From the NCBI GenBank assembly GCA_036495195.1, contig DASXNH010000274.1, positions 1-21,858 of the forward strand: a stretch of 21,858 nt of DNA, given 5' to 3'. This stretch comes from Palsa-872 sp036495195. Its GTDB lineage: Bacteria > Chloroflexota > Dormibacteria > Dormibacterales > Dormibacteraceae. The translations under genes and the position numbers were made by a program. Positions 1-7,008 of the stretch are shown in pieces. Below the pieces are notes generated by a model. It was not told the origin of the DNA. It saw only the letters and a program-made list of their open reading frames with translations, and did no database searches. Within the stretch, counting starts at the first letter, position 1, and every line of letters begins with the position of its first letter.

Positions 1-57
1 GACGAACCGCCGGTCATTGGACTTGGTCAGCGCCTTGAAGGTTCGGCCGAAGCTCAT
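1..57 (-). CDS. N-terminal fragment of possible DUF47/PhoU-like Pit accessory protein (runs off the window)
   Basis: Nineteen codons are visible from an ATG at 57; the rest lies outside the window. The ATG overlaps the stop of the PiT transporter gene as ATGA, a standard translational-coupling arrangement. The visible peptide starts MSFGRTFKALTKSNDRRF. PiT transporters are commonly paired with a DUF47 (PhoU-like) accessory protein, whose N-terminus often carries a short basic stretch ending in a D-R-x-F type motif. The identification rests on this weak similarity and on the neighbour. That a coupled gene starts here is well supported; the family name is inference. Confidence 0.5.
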   Translation of the reverse strand, partial: MSFGRTFKALTKSNDRRFV

Positions 58-1046
58 GGCGCGAGCCCCATCCAGCGAACGCCAACATGAAGCCCGGCAG
101 CGAGGACGAGGGCCATCGGCAGCGTCAGCACCCAGCTCCCGAGCATCTCCCTGACGATTCCCCACCGAACCGACGAGGCGCGCAGTGCGGCGCCGACACC
201 GACCAATCCGCCATCGATCGTCTGCGTCATGCTAACTGGCGCTCCGGCGATGGCCAGAGTTCCGACGACGCTCGCTGAGGCGAGCTGTTGCGAGAGAGCC
301 TGTGTCGGACGAACCTTGAGAACGCCGAGGCCGACGCGCCCAGCGACTCGCGAGCCTCCCGTGATCGCACCTAAGTAAAAGCAAGCGAATGCGCCAATGA
401 TAGGCGCGGCGCTGGAAAACGCGACGGCATGGCCCGCGGCCGGAAACGACATGCCGACCGCGATCAGGCCCACTGTCTTCTCCATGTCGTTGGCTCCGTA
501 TGCAAAGGCCTGGGCCGCGGCCGTAAAAAACTGAAGCCGTGAGAGGCGGAGCAGCGAGGCATGAGCGTGTGTGCCAAACAAGCGCCGGAGCGACCCGTAA
601 ACGAACATCGCCAGCAGGCCGCCGCCGAGCACGGAGATCAACATGCCGATCAGAACCCGTGCCACGCCACTCCAATGGATGGCGCTGTGGTCACCGCCAA
701 TCAGTGCCCAGCCGAGCATGGCGCCGACCAATGCGAGCGTCATGCTCGTGGGAATTCCAAACCACAGCGAGACCAGGACGACGCACAGTGGGGACAGCGT
801 GATCAGTACATAGCCCAGCGATCCCTGAGCTCGTAGGTCGATCACGTTGGTGCCAACCGTCTGCGCCACCGCGGTGCCCAAGACGAGTGGGCCGGCGACG
901 CAGACGAGCAGAAGTAGGGCGGCTGCGCGCTGGCTGATGACGCGGCCCGACGTGAACGATCCCATCAAGTTGCCGCCGTCGTTGAAGCCCGAGACGAGTC
1001 CGAACATCGATGCGGCGATCAAAGGTCCGATCGCCTCCAGATTCAA
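54..1046 (-). CDS. PiT-family inorganic phosphate (anion) permease
   Basis: This 330-residue integral membrane protein is a probable cation-coupled phosphate symporter of the PiT/PHO4 family. The two inverted-repeat signatures are visible: GFNDGGN at residues 20-26 and AYGANDMEKT at about 182-191, each followed by hydrophobic helices, about ten in all. The length is typical of short bacterial PiT proteins (E. coli PitA is about 500). The start is a TTG with a close GGAG upstream; no better start precedes the signature. The family's usual P-V-S-x-T-H stretch is changed in both halves: PTSMTLALVGA in the first and PVSMTQTIDGG in the second, so the usual His is Leu and Gln. Some PiT members carry sulfate rather than phosphate. 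A coupled downstream gene that may be DUF47 favours phosphate. The D-Ala carboxypeptidase gene is divergent. Confidence 0.87.
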   Translation of the reverse strand: MNLEAIGPLIAASMFGLVSGFNDGGNLMGSFTSGRVISQRAAALLLLVCVAGPLVLGTAVAQTVGTNVIDLRAQGSLGYVLITLSPLCVVLVSLWFGIPTSMTLALVGAMLGWALIGGDHSAIHWSGVARVLIGMLISVLGGGLLAMFVYGSLRRLFGTHAHASLLRLSRLQFFTAAAQAFAYGANDMEKTVGLIAVGMSFPAAGHAVAFSSAAPIIGAFACFYLGAITGGSRVAGRVGLGVLKVRPTQALSQQLASASVVGTLAIAGAPVSMTQTIDGGLVGVGAALRASSVRWGIVREMLGSWVLTLPMALVLAAGLHVGVRWMGLAP

Positions 1047-1104
1047 GCTCCGAAGTCTACTAGGGCAACGATGACCGCAAAAGACTGTTCATCATGTTGC
1101 TGGC

Positions 1105-2301
1105 ATGAAGTGGAAGTTGGGCATCTTGCTCGTTGCGGCCGTCGTTGTGGCGGGGGTTGTGAATTACTTGAGGCCGATACCGGCGGTGGCGGCGACCAGC
1201 TCGCTTAACGCTCAGGACATGGTGTCCGGCGCCATCCCCAGGATCCCGTGGCCGAGAGGCGGCCAGGCCGCGATGGCGGCGGGCGGCCTCGGCCTGATCG
1301 CCAGCTCGGGCAATGAGAAGTCGATGTCGGCGGCAAGCGTCACCAAGGTCATGACCGCAGTGGTGATACTCACCGACAAGCCACTGAAGAAGGGCGAAAC
1401 GGGACCGACGATAACGATCACCGACGTGGATGTTGAGTCCTACGTTGCCGATCAAGCGAACAAGGAATCGGTGGTCGCGGTACAGGCCGGCGAGCAGCTC
1501 ACTGAATTCCAGCTCCTGGAGGGTTTGCTCCTCCCGTCCGCAAACAATTTTGCGCAGACGCTCGCGCGTTGGGACGCCGGTTCGATCGAGGCGTTTGTCG
1601 GACTGATGAACAAACACGCGGCGGAGCTCCACATGACGCACACCACATTCACCGACACGAGCGGGGCGTCGCCAAAGACTGTCAGCACGCCAAGCGACCT
1701 GATGATGCTTGGAGTGGAGGCGATGAAGCAGGACGTGTTCGCGCAGATAGTTGCCATGCCTCAGGCGGATCTTCCGGTCGCCGGCATTGTCTACAACGTG
1801 GACGCCGTGGTGGGGCAGAGCGGGATCATCGGAATCAAGACCGGATCTGGCCTGGCGGATGGCGCCAACTTTCTATTCGCTGCAGACGCGTCCATCGACG
1901 GTCAGAGCGTGAGGCTGTACGGCTGCGTGATGGGCCTGCCCACGCTCGCCCTCGCGTTCGCCGCCGCCAAGAGCCTCATCGCCTCCATGCGGGCGAACCT
2001 GCACGTTCGCCGGATCATCGCCAAGCACCAGGCCGTCGCGAGCTACGCCACACCATGGGGCGGCCAGTCAGACTTGCTTTCAACCGTGGACGTCGATCTG
2101 GTGGAGTGGCCCGGCATGATCGTCCGGCAGCGGCTCGATGCTCCGGCGATAGTCGTGGACAAGCCGATCGCGCCCGGCACCTCCGAAGGCAGCGAGCATG
2201 TGGTGCTTGGTGACTACATTCTTGACGTGGAGCTGGTGACGGGGAGTCCGCTGTATCCCCCGGGCAGGGCGTGGAGGCTGACTCGCGTCAATTTCTTATG
2301 A
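1105..2301 (+). CDS. D-alanyl-D-alanine carboxypeptidase-like protein (peptidase S11 family)
   Basis: This 398-residue penicillin-binding-protein-type enzyme is expected to trim the terminal D-Ala of peptidoglycan pentapeptides outside the membrane. An N-terminal hydrophobic segment (residues 4-20, after MKWK) serves as signal peptide or anchor. The three catalytic motifs are in the right order and spacing: SxxK as SVTK (78-81, nucleophile Ser78), SxN as SAN (145-147) and KTG (245-247). The part after about residue 290 is a C-terminal beta-rich region as in other S11 enzymes. The ATG at 1105 puts the signal segment at the very N-terminus, which supports this start. The next gene begins 13 nt downstream, so the two are probably co-transcribed. 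The catalytic fold is clear; the exact substrate specificity is inferred. Confidence 0.9.
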   Translation: MKWKLGILLVAAVVVAGVVNYLRPIPAVAATSSLNAQDMVSGAIPRIPWPRGGQAAMAAGGLGLIASSGNEKSMSAASVTKVMTAVVILTDKPLKKGETGPTITITDVDVESYVADQANKESVVAVQAGEQLTEFQLLEGLLLPSANNFAQTLARWDAGSIEAFVGLMNKHAAELHMTHTTFTDTSGASPKTVSTPSDLMMLGVEAMKQDVFAQIVAMPQADLPVAGIVYNVDAVVGQSGIIGIKTGSGLADGANFLFAADASIDGQSVRLYGCVMGLPTLALAFAAAKSLIASMRANLHVRRIIAKHQAVASYATPWGGQSDLLSTVDVDLVEWPGMIVRQRLDAPAIVVDKPIAPGTSEGSEHVVLGDYILDVELVTGSPLYPPGRAWRLTRVNFL

Positions 2302-2314
2302 AGGAGATTGGACG

Positions 2315-2728
2315 ATGGCGAAGGTGAAGGGTTCCGGCACGAAGCAGTCGCCCTGGGAGCTGACGACGGCGAGCGGATCGTCCGCATACCAGATGCACAA
2401 AGACGAATCGTTGAACCCGCCGGCGCTGGTTTGCGTGGTGGGAAAGACGGAGCTGCGATACGACCTGCGCGCCCTGGACGACCTGCATGCGATGCTCAAG
2501 GAGCACGGCGACTGGATGCCCCTCGGCAGCGCGGATGAGCAGAAAGCGGCCGCCGAAGGCACCGTCGAAGCTTGGGGCCGATCGCCGCAAAATCCGGTCG
2601 GCGGGTGGTATGGCCTCAAAAAAGGCCTGCGCGGCCGCTTCGGCATGTACATTCCGCCGCTGATGGAGGCTTTGGGCATGGCCGAGGTCGAACACAACCC
2701 GAAGAACAACCGGATGCGCGCGATCTGA
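2315..2728 (+). CDS. Small conserved protein of unknown function
   Basis: This 137-residue soluble protein has no signal peptide or membrane segment. Its start is well supported: an AAGGAG ribosome site lies 8 nt before the ATG. The sequence has a conserved feel: an N-terminal GxGTKxSPWEL stretch, a central LRYDLRALDDLHAMLKEHGDW segment predicted helical, and a C-terminal half rich in Gly, Trp and Arg (VEAWGRSP, GGWYGLKKG, RGRFGMYIPPLMEALG). I recall similar proteins annotated only as hypothetical or as a DUF in actinobacteria and Chloroflexi, but cannot name the family safely. It sits between the carboxypeptidase gene (13-nt gap) and the molybdoenzyme gene (2-nt gap), so it is probably in the same transcript. 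Confidence 0.75.
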   Translation: MAKVKGSGTKQSPWELTTASGSSAYQMHKDESLNPPALVCVVGKTELRYDLRALDDLHAMLKEHGDWMPLGSADEQKAAAEGTVEAWGRSPQNPVGGWYGLKKGLRGRFGMYIPPLMEALGMAEVEHNPKNNRMRAI

Positions 2729-2730
2729 AG

Positions 2731-3336
2731 ATGGGGTTCGTCTCCCGCGGCTTCAAGGGCAAGCGCCGGGATGTAGCCAGCAGCTCTCGGGTGCCGCCGG
2801 GGCAGCACGTGGTTGACGACTTCCCCGTCTTGTCGGCCGGTCCGACCCCGAGGGTGTCGATCGCTGATTGGACGTTCTCAATCGTCGGTGAGATCGACGA
2901 TCCCAAACGGTGGACGTGGGACGAGTTCCGCAAGCTGCCCAGCGAAACATTCACAGTCGACATCCATTGCGTCACCAAGTGGACCAAGCTCGACACCAGA
3001 TGGGCCGGCGTTTCGCTGGATACCATCCTCGACGAGGTCGAGACCGCGGGTGAGTACGCCGTCGCCTACAGCGATGGCGGCTACACGACGAATCTTCCGC
3101 TCGACGATTTGACCGGCGGCAAGGCCTGGATCGCTTTCGAGTACGACGGCCGGCCGCTCGATCCAGAGCATGGCGGCCCGGCAAGGCTGCTCGTCCCGCA
3201 CCTCTATCTGTGGAAGAGTGCCAAGTGGGTGCGTGGAATCTCACTGCAAACGGAGGACGAGCCCGGTTTTTGGGAGTCCAACGGCTACCACCTGCGAGGT
3301 GACCCATGGCGCGAGCAGCGGTATTGGGGAGACTGA
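2731..3336 (+). CDS. Sulfite oxidase-like molybdopterin oxidoreductase
   Basis: This 201-residue protein has the oxidoreductase molybdopterin-binding fold of the sulfite oxidase family (YuiH-like subgroup). The probable molybdenum ligand is Cys80 in the motif DIHCVTKWTKLDTRWAGV, which matches the family's HC-x-TxW pattern. The later stretch GGPARLLVPHLYLWKSAKWVRGI is the usual conserved tail. There is no Tat signal, no haem domain and no dimerisation domain, so it is expected to be cytoplasmic. The ATG at 2731, 2 nt after the upstream stop, was chosen because the reading frame before it only shadows the upstream gene. Its 3' end overlaps the reductase gene by 31 nt, suggesting that the reductase is its electron partner. 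The natural substrate is unknown. Confidence 0.88.
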   Translation: MGFVSRGFKGKRRDVASSSRVPPGQHVVDDFPVLSAGPTPRVSIADWTFSIVGEIDDPKRWTWDEFRKLPSETFTVDIHCVTKWTKLDTRWAGVSLDTILDEVETAGEYAVAYSDGGYTTNLPLDDLTGGKAWIAFEYDGRPLDPEHGGPARLLVPHLYLWKSAKWVRGISLQTEDEPGFWESNGYHLRGDPWREQRYWGD

Positions 3337-4058
3337 CCTGGCAGCTCGGCGAGGTCGCCGAAATTGTCCGGGAGACGCCGCGCGTGTCCAGCCTTGTGCT
3401 GCAAGTTCCGGACTGGCCCGGTCACCTGGCTGGGCAGCACGTCGACATCCGCTTGACGGCAGAGGACGGGTATCAGGCCGAGCGAAGCTACTCGATCGCC
3501 TCAGCACCGGAGGACTCCAGGGTCATCCTCACGGTTGAGCGCCTCGAGGATGGTGAGGTGTCGCCCTACCTGGTCGGTGAGGTCCGAGCGGGCGACCAGG
3601 TGGAGCTGCGAGGGCCGATCGGGGGCTACTTCGTCTGGGAAGCAGGCGACGCCCGGCCCTTGCTGCTGGTTGCCGGCGGCTCCGGAATCGTCCCCCTCAT
3701 GGCGATGATCAGGCACCACGCTGCCGCGGGCGCCACTGCGCCCGTCCGCCTCCTGTACTCCTCGCGTTCGATCGAGGACGTCATCTACATGGACGAGCTT
3801 GCAACACTGTCAGCCACGGGCATGGGGCTGAAGGTCTCGCATACGCTCACTCGTTTCCAGCCGCCAGGCTGGGAGGGGTACGCACGCAGGATCGATGGAG
3901 AGATGATGGCGGAGGTCGCTTGGCCGCGCAAAGACTCTCCGGCGGTTTTCATCTGCGGCCCAACCTCGTTTGTGGAGGCCGCCGCGGGCCTGCTTGTCGA
4001 GTCGGGTTATGACGCGTCCTGGATAAAGACCGAACGGTTCGGAGCCACTGGAGGTTGA
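3306..4058 (+). CDS. Ferredoxin reductase-type FAD/NAD(P)H oxidoreductase
   Basis: This 250-residue FNR-superfamily protein is a single-electron/hydride transfer module. The FAD-binding barrel shows RSYSIAS (60-66, flavin contact) and GPIGGYF (103-109). The nucleotide domain shows GGSGIVP (124-130), CGPT (217-220) and the C-terminal KTERFG (241-246). There is no plant-type 2Fe-2S cysteine cluster, so electrons must go to a separate acceptor. The start at 3306 overlaps the molybdoenzyme gene by 31 nt; an in-frame TTG at 3324 would shorten the overlap and cannot be excluded. The arrangement molybdoenzyme, reductase, small CxxC protein is one I recall as recurrent in actinobacteria, which suggests that the three work together. 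The stop is one base before the next ATG. Confidence 0.88.
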   Translation: MARAAVLGRLTWQLGEVAEIVRETPRVSSLVLQVPDWPGHLAGQHVDIRLTAEDGYQAERSYSIASAPEDSRVILTVERLEDGEVSPYLVGEVRAGDQVELRGPIGGYFVWEAGDARPLLLVAGGSGIVPLMAMIRHHAAAGATAPVRLLYSSRSIEDVIYMDELATLSATGMGLKVSHTLTRFQPPGWEGYARRIDGEMMAEVAWPRKDSPAVFICGPTSFVEAAAGLLVESGYDASWIKTERFGATGG

Positions 4059-4059
4059 G

Positions 4060-4332
4060 ATGCAGCAATCGGACTTGAAATTGGACGGCAATGCCATCGC
4101 CGGCCTGCTCCGCGAGATCTTCACGATGGAGATGACCAATGCGAACAGCACGTGCGCCGGCTGCGGCAAGGTCCACGCGGTCGGGCGGGTCGATGTGTAT
4201 CTCAACGCTCCGGGTGCGGTCGTCAGGTGCCCCGCATGCGAGCAAGTGCTGATGCGAATTGTCCACAACCGAGGCCGCTACTGGATCGACCTCACGGGGA
4301 TTCGTTGCCTCGAGCTCGGGCCAGGCGAGTAA
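4060..4332 (+). CDS. Small CxxC/CxxC protein, probably DUF6510 family
   Basis: This 90-residue protein carries two cysteine pairs: CAGC (about residues 31-34) and CPAC (about 53-56). Between them lies a short beta-rich stretch, a pattern typical of a zinc ribbon or a small metal site. The N-terminus (LDGNAIAGLLREIF) matches what I know of DUF6510 proteins, which occur next to this molybdoenzyme and reductase pair. The start is set by the GAGGTTGAGATG junction: the GAGG ribosome site lies inside the end of the reductase gene, and the ATG is one base after its stop. The role is unknown; a small metal-binding partner of the upstream redox pair is a reasonable inference. Confidence 0.8.
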   Translation: MQQSDLKLDGNAIAGLLREIFTMEMTNANSTCAGCGKVHAVGRVDVYLNAPGAVVRCPACEQVLMRIVHNRGRYWIDLTGIRCLELGPGE

Positions 4333-4424
4333 GAAGGCCGGCCACCTCGCGGCGCCAGGCTGCCTGAGCCTCCAGCCTGTCATGCGACCAGTGGCGGCCA
4401 CTCGCTCGTTGTCCTAGCTGGAAA

Positions 4425-4485
4425 GGGATGCAACCAGCGCTCCGCCTGGCCTTCCTTTGGCCAAGCAGAACGCTCATTGCATTCC
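4425..4485 (+). ncRNA. Structured RNA leader hairpin upstream of the HD-GYP gene
   Basis: The RNA can fold into one long symmetric hairpin. GGGATGCAA (4425-4433) pairs with TTGCATTCC (4477-4485), 9 bp with one G-U. A 2x2 internal loop follows, then AGCG (4436-4439) with CGCT (4471-4474). Next comes a symmetric 7x7 internal loop (4440-4446 and 4464-4470), then TGGCC (4447-4451) with GGCCA (4459-4463), capped by a 7-nt loop. It ends 43 nt before the chosen GTG start. It does not match the c-di-GMP class I or II riboswitch layouts I know. A downstream GCCT (4506-4509) could pair with AGGC (4521-4524) and cover part of the ribosome site. It could be a riboswitch, a protein site or chance. Confidence 0.4.
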
Positions 4486-4513
4486 GGTTAACCAAGGGTC
4501 GGTAAGCCTGTTC

Positions 4514-4523
4514 AAGGGGGAGG
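4514..4523 (+). promoter_or_regulatory. Ribosome binding site that decides the HD-GYP gene start
   Basis: A strong purine run, AAGGGGGAGG, ends 5 nt before the GTG at 4529. The alternative upstream in-frame TTG at 4457 has no such site and lies in the loop of the leader hairpin, so the GTG is preferred. Confidence 0.7.
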
Positions 4524-4528
4524 CCACC

Positions 4529-6067
4529 GTGGTTGCACGCTCGCCGGCGGCAAGGTCGGTCCGATCCAGGTCTGGGCGCCTGGCCTGGCCTGACTTCCTG
4601 ATCCTGCTTGGACTGCTCGTCCCCGTGAGCTTTGTACCGTTGGCCGCCATGGGCGGAGGGCCCCGGCTGGTGGTGCCCGATCAGCACTTCTACATCGTCT
4701 CGGCAGTGTCCTTGGCGGCCGCGATGGTCGCCGCTGCGCTCGCGCTCGCCACGGTCCAGATCGGCTTGTACAGGGTCCTGTTCTTGTGTCTCGGCTTCAT
4801 GTCGCTCTGCGCGATCTTTGCGGTGCATGGGTTGACGACTCCAGGAATCCTCGTCCCCAACCTCTTCCGCGAATATTCGGGCAGTGCAGTGGCCATCTCG
4901 GCATACCTGAGCCTGGCGATCCCGGCCATCTTCTTTGCCGCCAGCTATGTTCCTGGCCTGGCTCGACTCGAGAGCCGTCTGCCCTTCTGGCCCGCTGGTT
5001 GGCTCGTCCTATTCGTCATCATCGGCATCGCGGCTTACGCCGGAATCGCCATCTACCGCACATGGCTCATTGCCGCGCTGCCTCTATCACAGCCGCCGTT
5101 CAGCACAGGCCTGGCGATATTCAGCATCGCGCTGTTCTTCTTCGCCGCCCTGCGCCAGGCGCGCAGCTACCGGCGCGCGCGGCTTGTCAGCCAGGCGTTC
5201 CTCCTCGCCGCCTTCGTGCTGCTCGCCGACGCCGCGGCGGCGATGGTGCTGTTCGAGACCTGGACAACAGGCTGGTGGTACTACCACCTGTTGATGCTGG
5301 CCTCGGTGGGCCTTGCCCTCAACTCCCTGATCGTCGAACGCTCGCGTGCTCGATCGCTGCGGTCCGTGATCGAAAGCGCCCTTGAGCTCGAAGTCTCGGT
5401 CGACGTTGAGGAGCTGGATTTCGAGGTTATCGCGGCACTGGTGGCAGCGGTTGAGGTGAAAGACCGCGAAACCCAGGGTCATAACCGTCGCGTCGCTCAG
5501 CTCTGCGTCCAGATCGGGCGTCAGCTGGGCATGTCTGCCACGGAGCTCAGAGTTCTCGCCCGCACCGGCCTGCTTCACGATGTGGGCAAGCTCGGCATTC
5601 CGGACGCGATCCTCGAGAAGCACGGACCGCTCGACGCATCCGAGTCAGCAGTCATGAAGACCCACCCGGAGATCGGCGTCGCGATTCTCAAGCGCGGCGG
5701 GCATTTCAAGCGGGAGCTGCTCGGCGTCCTGTACCACCACGAGCGAATGGATGGGAGTGGGTACCCGCACGGCCTGGTGGCGGACGGGATCCCGATCGAG
5801 GCAAGGGTCGTCGCGGTGGCCGACACATACGACGTGCTCACCACCGACCGTCCCTACCGCCAGGCGTGCGGTGGTAGGGAGGCGCGGCGTGTCGTCGAAG
5901 ACGAGGCCGGCACGCACCTCGACCCGCACGTGGTGGTCGCGTTGATGCGCGCGCTGGACCGGCGCGAAACGGCGTCGATCAACTCATCGGGCAGCGCCCC
6001 GAGAGGGAAGGCGCTGCTTAGAAGAGTGGCTGGTAAAAGCCACTGGAGCGACGACAGAACCGCGTAG
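4529..6067 (+). CDS. Membrane-anchored HD-GYP domain protein (probable c-di-GMP phosphodiesterase)
   Basis: This is a 512-residue protein. Eight hydrophobic segments (about 23-41, 53-76, 81-102, 121-140, 155-180, 192-208, 219-241 and 252-268) form an N-terminal sensor-like membrane domain without a recognisable named family. A cytoplasmic HD-GYP domain (about 300-475) follows. Metal and catalytic residues are present: His318 in TQGHNRRVA, HD in LLHDVGKLGIPD (350-351), HHE (403-405), GYP in DGSGYPHG and the ADTYDVLTTDRPYR stretch. HD-GYP proteins hydrolyse cyclic di-GMP to pGpG or GMP. The signature is intact, so activity is expected; the membrane part's signal is unknown. The gene stands alone, with a structured leader before it and a different-function gene 55 nt after it. 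GTG start as argued at 4514-4523; a TTG at 4457 would add 24 residues. Confidence 0.88.
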   Translation: MVARSPAARSVRSRSGRLAWPDFLILLGLLVPVSFVPLAAMGGGPRLVVPDQHFYIVSAVSLAAAMVAAALALATVQIGLYRVLFLCLGFMSLCAIFAVHGLTTPGILVPNLFREYSGSAVAISAYLSLAIPAIFFAASYVPGLARLESRLPFWPAGWLVLFVIIGIAAYAGIAIYRTWLIAALPLSQPPFSTGLAIFSIALFFFAALRQARSYRRARLVSQAFLLAAFVLLADAAAAMVLFETWTTGWWYYHLLMLASVGLALNSLIVERSRARSLRSVIESALELEVSVDVEELDFEVIAALVAAVEVKDRETQGHNRRVAQLCVQIGRQLGMSATELRVLARTGLLHDVGKLGIPDAILEKHGPLDASESAVMKTHPEIGVAILKRGGHFKRELLGVLYHHERMDGSGYPHGLVADGIPIEARVVAVADTYDVLTTDRPYRQACGGREARRVVEDEAGTHLDPHVVVALMRALDRRETASINSSGSAPRGKALLRRVAGKSHWSDDRTA

Positions 6068-6122
6068 CAGCCAAGGCTGCCGTCTTCGACCGCAACGCCC
6101 TGCGCCCTGTCACGATTGACGC

Positions 6123-6956
6123 ATGAAATTCGGCGTCGCGATATTCCCTACCGACTACTCCATCTCGATGACCGAGCTGGCGCCGGCGGCCGAGCAGCTG
6201 GGCTTCGAATCCTTGTGGGTGGCCGAGCATTCGCACATTCCCACCAGCCGGCTGTCGGCCTGGCCAGGGGGGCAGGAGCTGCCCCGGGAGTACTCGCACA
6301 CGCTAGATCCGTTCGTCGCCTTGACCGCGGCGGCGCTGGCTTCCAAGAACCTGCGCGTGGCCACAGGCATATGCCTCGTCGTGCAGCGCGACCCGATCCA
6401 CACGGCAAAGCAGGTCGCGAGCCTCGACCACCTATCGAACGGGCGGTTCCTGTTCGGCGTCGGGGCCGGCTGGAACCGCGAGGAGATGGAAGACCACGGA
6501 ACCGACTTCACCAAACGGTTTCTGCTGATGCGCGAGCGGATCGAGGCCATGAAAGCAATCTGGACGCAGCACGAGGCCGAGTATCACGGGCGGCTCGTGA
6601 ACTTCGGGCCGATGTGGTGTTCGCCCAAACCGGTCCAGAAACCACACCCGCCGGTCCTGCTCGGCGGCAGCGGGCCGAATGTCTTGAAACGGGTGGTGGC
6701 TTACGCGGACGGCTGGATGCCGAACCGGGGCGCGAACCTGCCGCGCATCGCCGAGCTTCAGGAGCTGGCACGCGCGGCGGGCCGTGGCCCTCTCCCGGTC
6801 ACCATGTATCCGAAAGCTGAGGCCGCGGCCATCGAGCAGGCTGCCGCGGCGGGCGTCGAGAGGTGCATCTGGTATGTGCCACCCGATGGTCGGGACCAGG
6901 CGCTGTCGGCGCTCGAACAGCTCGCGACCCTGGCGCGAAGCTTCGCCTCGGCCTAG
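6123..6956 (+). CDS. LLM-class F420-dependent oxidoreductase (TIGR03619-like)
   Basis: This 277-residue luciferase-like TIM-barrel oxidoreductase is of the type that uses coenzyme F420 rather than FMN. Visible family features include the N-terminal MKFGVAIFPTDYSIS strand, AEQLGFESLWVAEHSHIP, LRVATGICLVVQRDPIHTAKQVASLD, the GRFLFGVGAGWNREEMEDHG segment and PPVLLGGSGPNVLKRVVAYADGWMP. These occur in the order seen in the TIGR03619 group. The ATG at 6123 has no good ribosome site, so the transcript may be leaderless. It is convergent with the agmatinase gene, with a GC hairpin between them. The substrate is unknown, and the family alone does not reveal it. F420 use is inferred from family resemblance. 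Confidence 0.87.
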   Translation: MKFGVAIFPTDYSISMTELAPAAEQLGFESLWVAEHSHIPTSRLSAWPGGQELPREYSHTLDPFVALTAAALASKNLRVATGICLVVQRDPIHTAKQVASLDHLSNGRFLFGVGAGWNREEMEDHGTDFTKRFLLMRERIEAMKAIWTQHEAEYHGRLVNFGPMWCSPKPVQKPHPPVLLGGSGPNVLKRVVAYADGWMPNRGANLPRIAELQELARAAGRGPLPVTMYPKAEAAAIEQAAAAGVERCIWYVPPDGRDQALSALEQLATLARSFASA

Positions 6957-6964
6957 CTTTTAGG

Positions 6965-6980
6965 GGCGCGGAAACGCGCC
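6965..6980. terminator. GC hairpin between convergent genes, possible bidirectional terminator
   Basis: GGCGCG and CGCGCC form a perfect 6-bp stem around a GAAA tetraloop, 8 nt after the oxidoreductase stop and 28 nt beyond the agmatinase stop. Neither strand has a clear U-run after the stem (the minus strand has only CCTAAAAG), so it is not a textbook intrinsic terminator. Its place between two converging genes makes a termination or 3'-end protecting role plausible. Confidence 0.45.
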
Positions 6981-7008
6981 ATGTTCCGCAGCGCCGGCAT
7001 CACGTCGT

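Noticed and set aside
4333..4424. Small hairpins such as AGTGG/CCACT (4390-4402) as a terminator of the molybdoenzyme operon
   Set aside because: The stems are short and no U-run follows; similar chance stems are expected at this GC content.
4425..4529. c-di-GMP class I (GEMM) riboswitch before the HD-GYP gene
   Set aside because: The two-helix architecture with tetraloop and receptor is not present; only a single long hairpin is seen.
6116..6820. A 234-codon frame overlapping the F420-type oxidoreductase gene
   Set aside because: The translation is low-complexity and Arg-rich; the other frame matches a known family along its full length.
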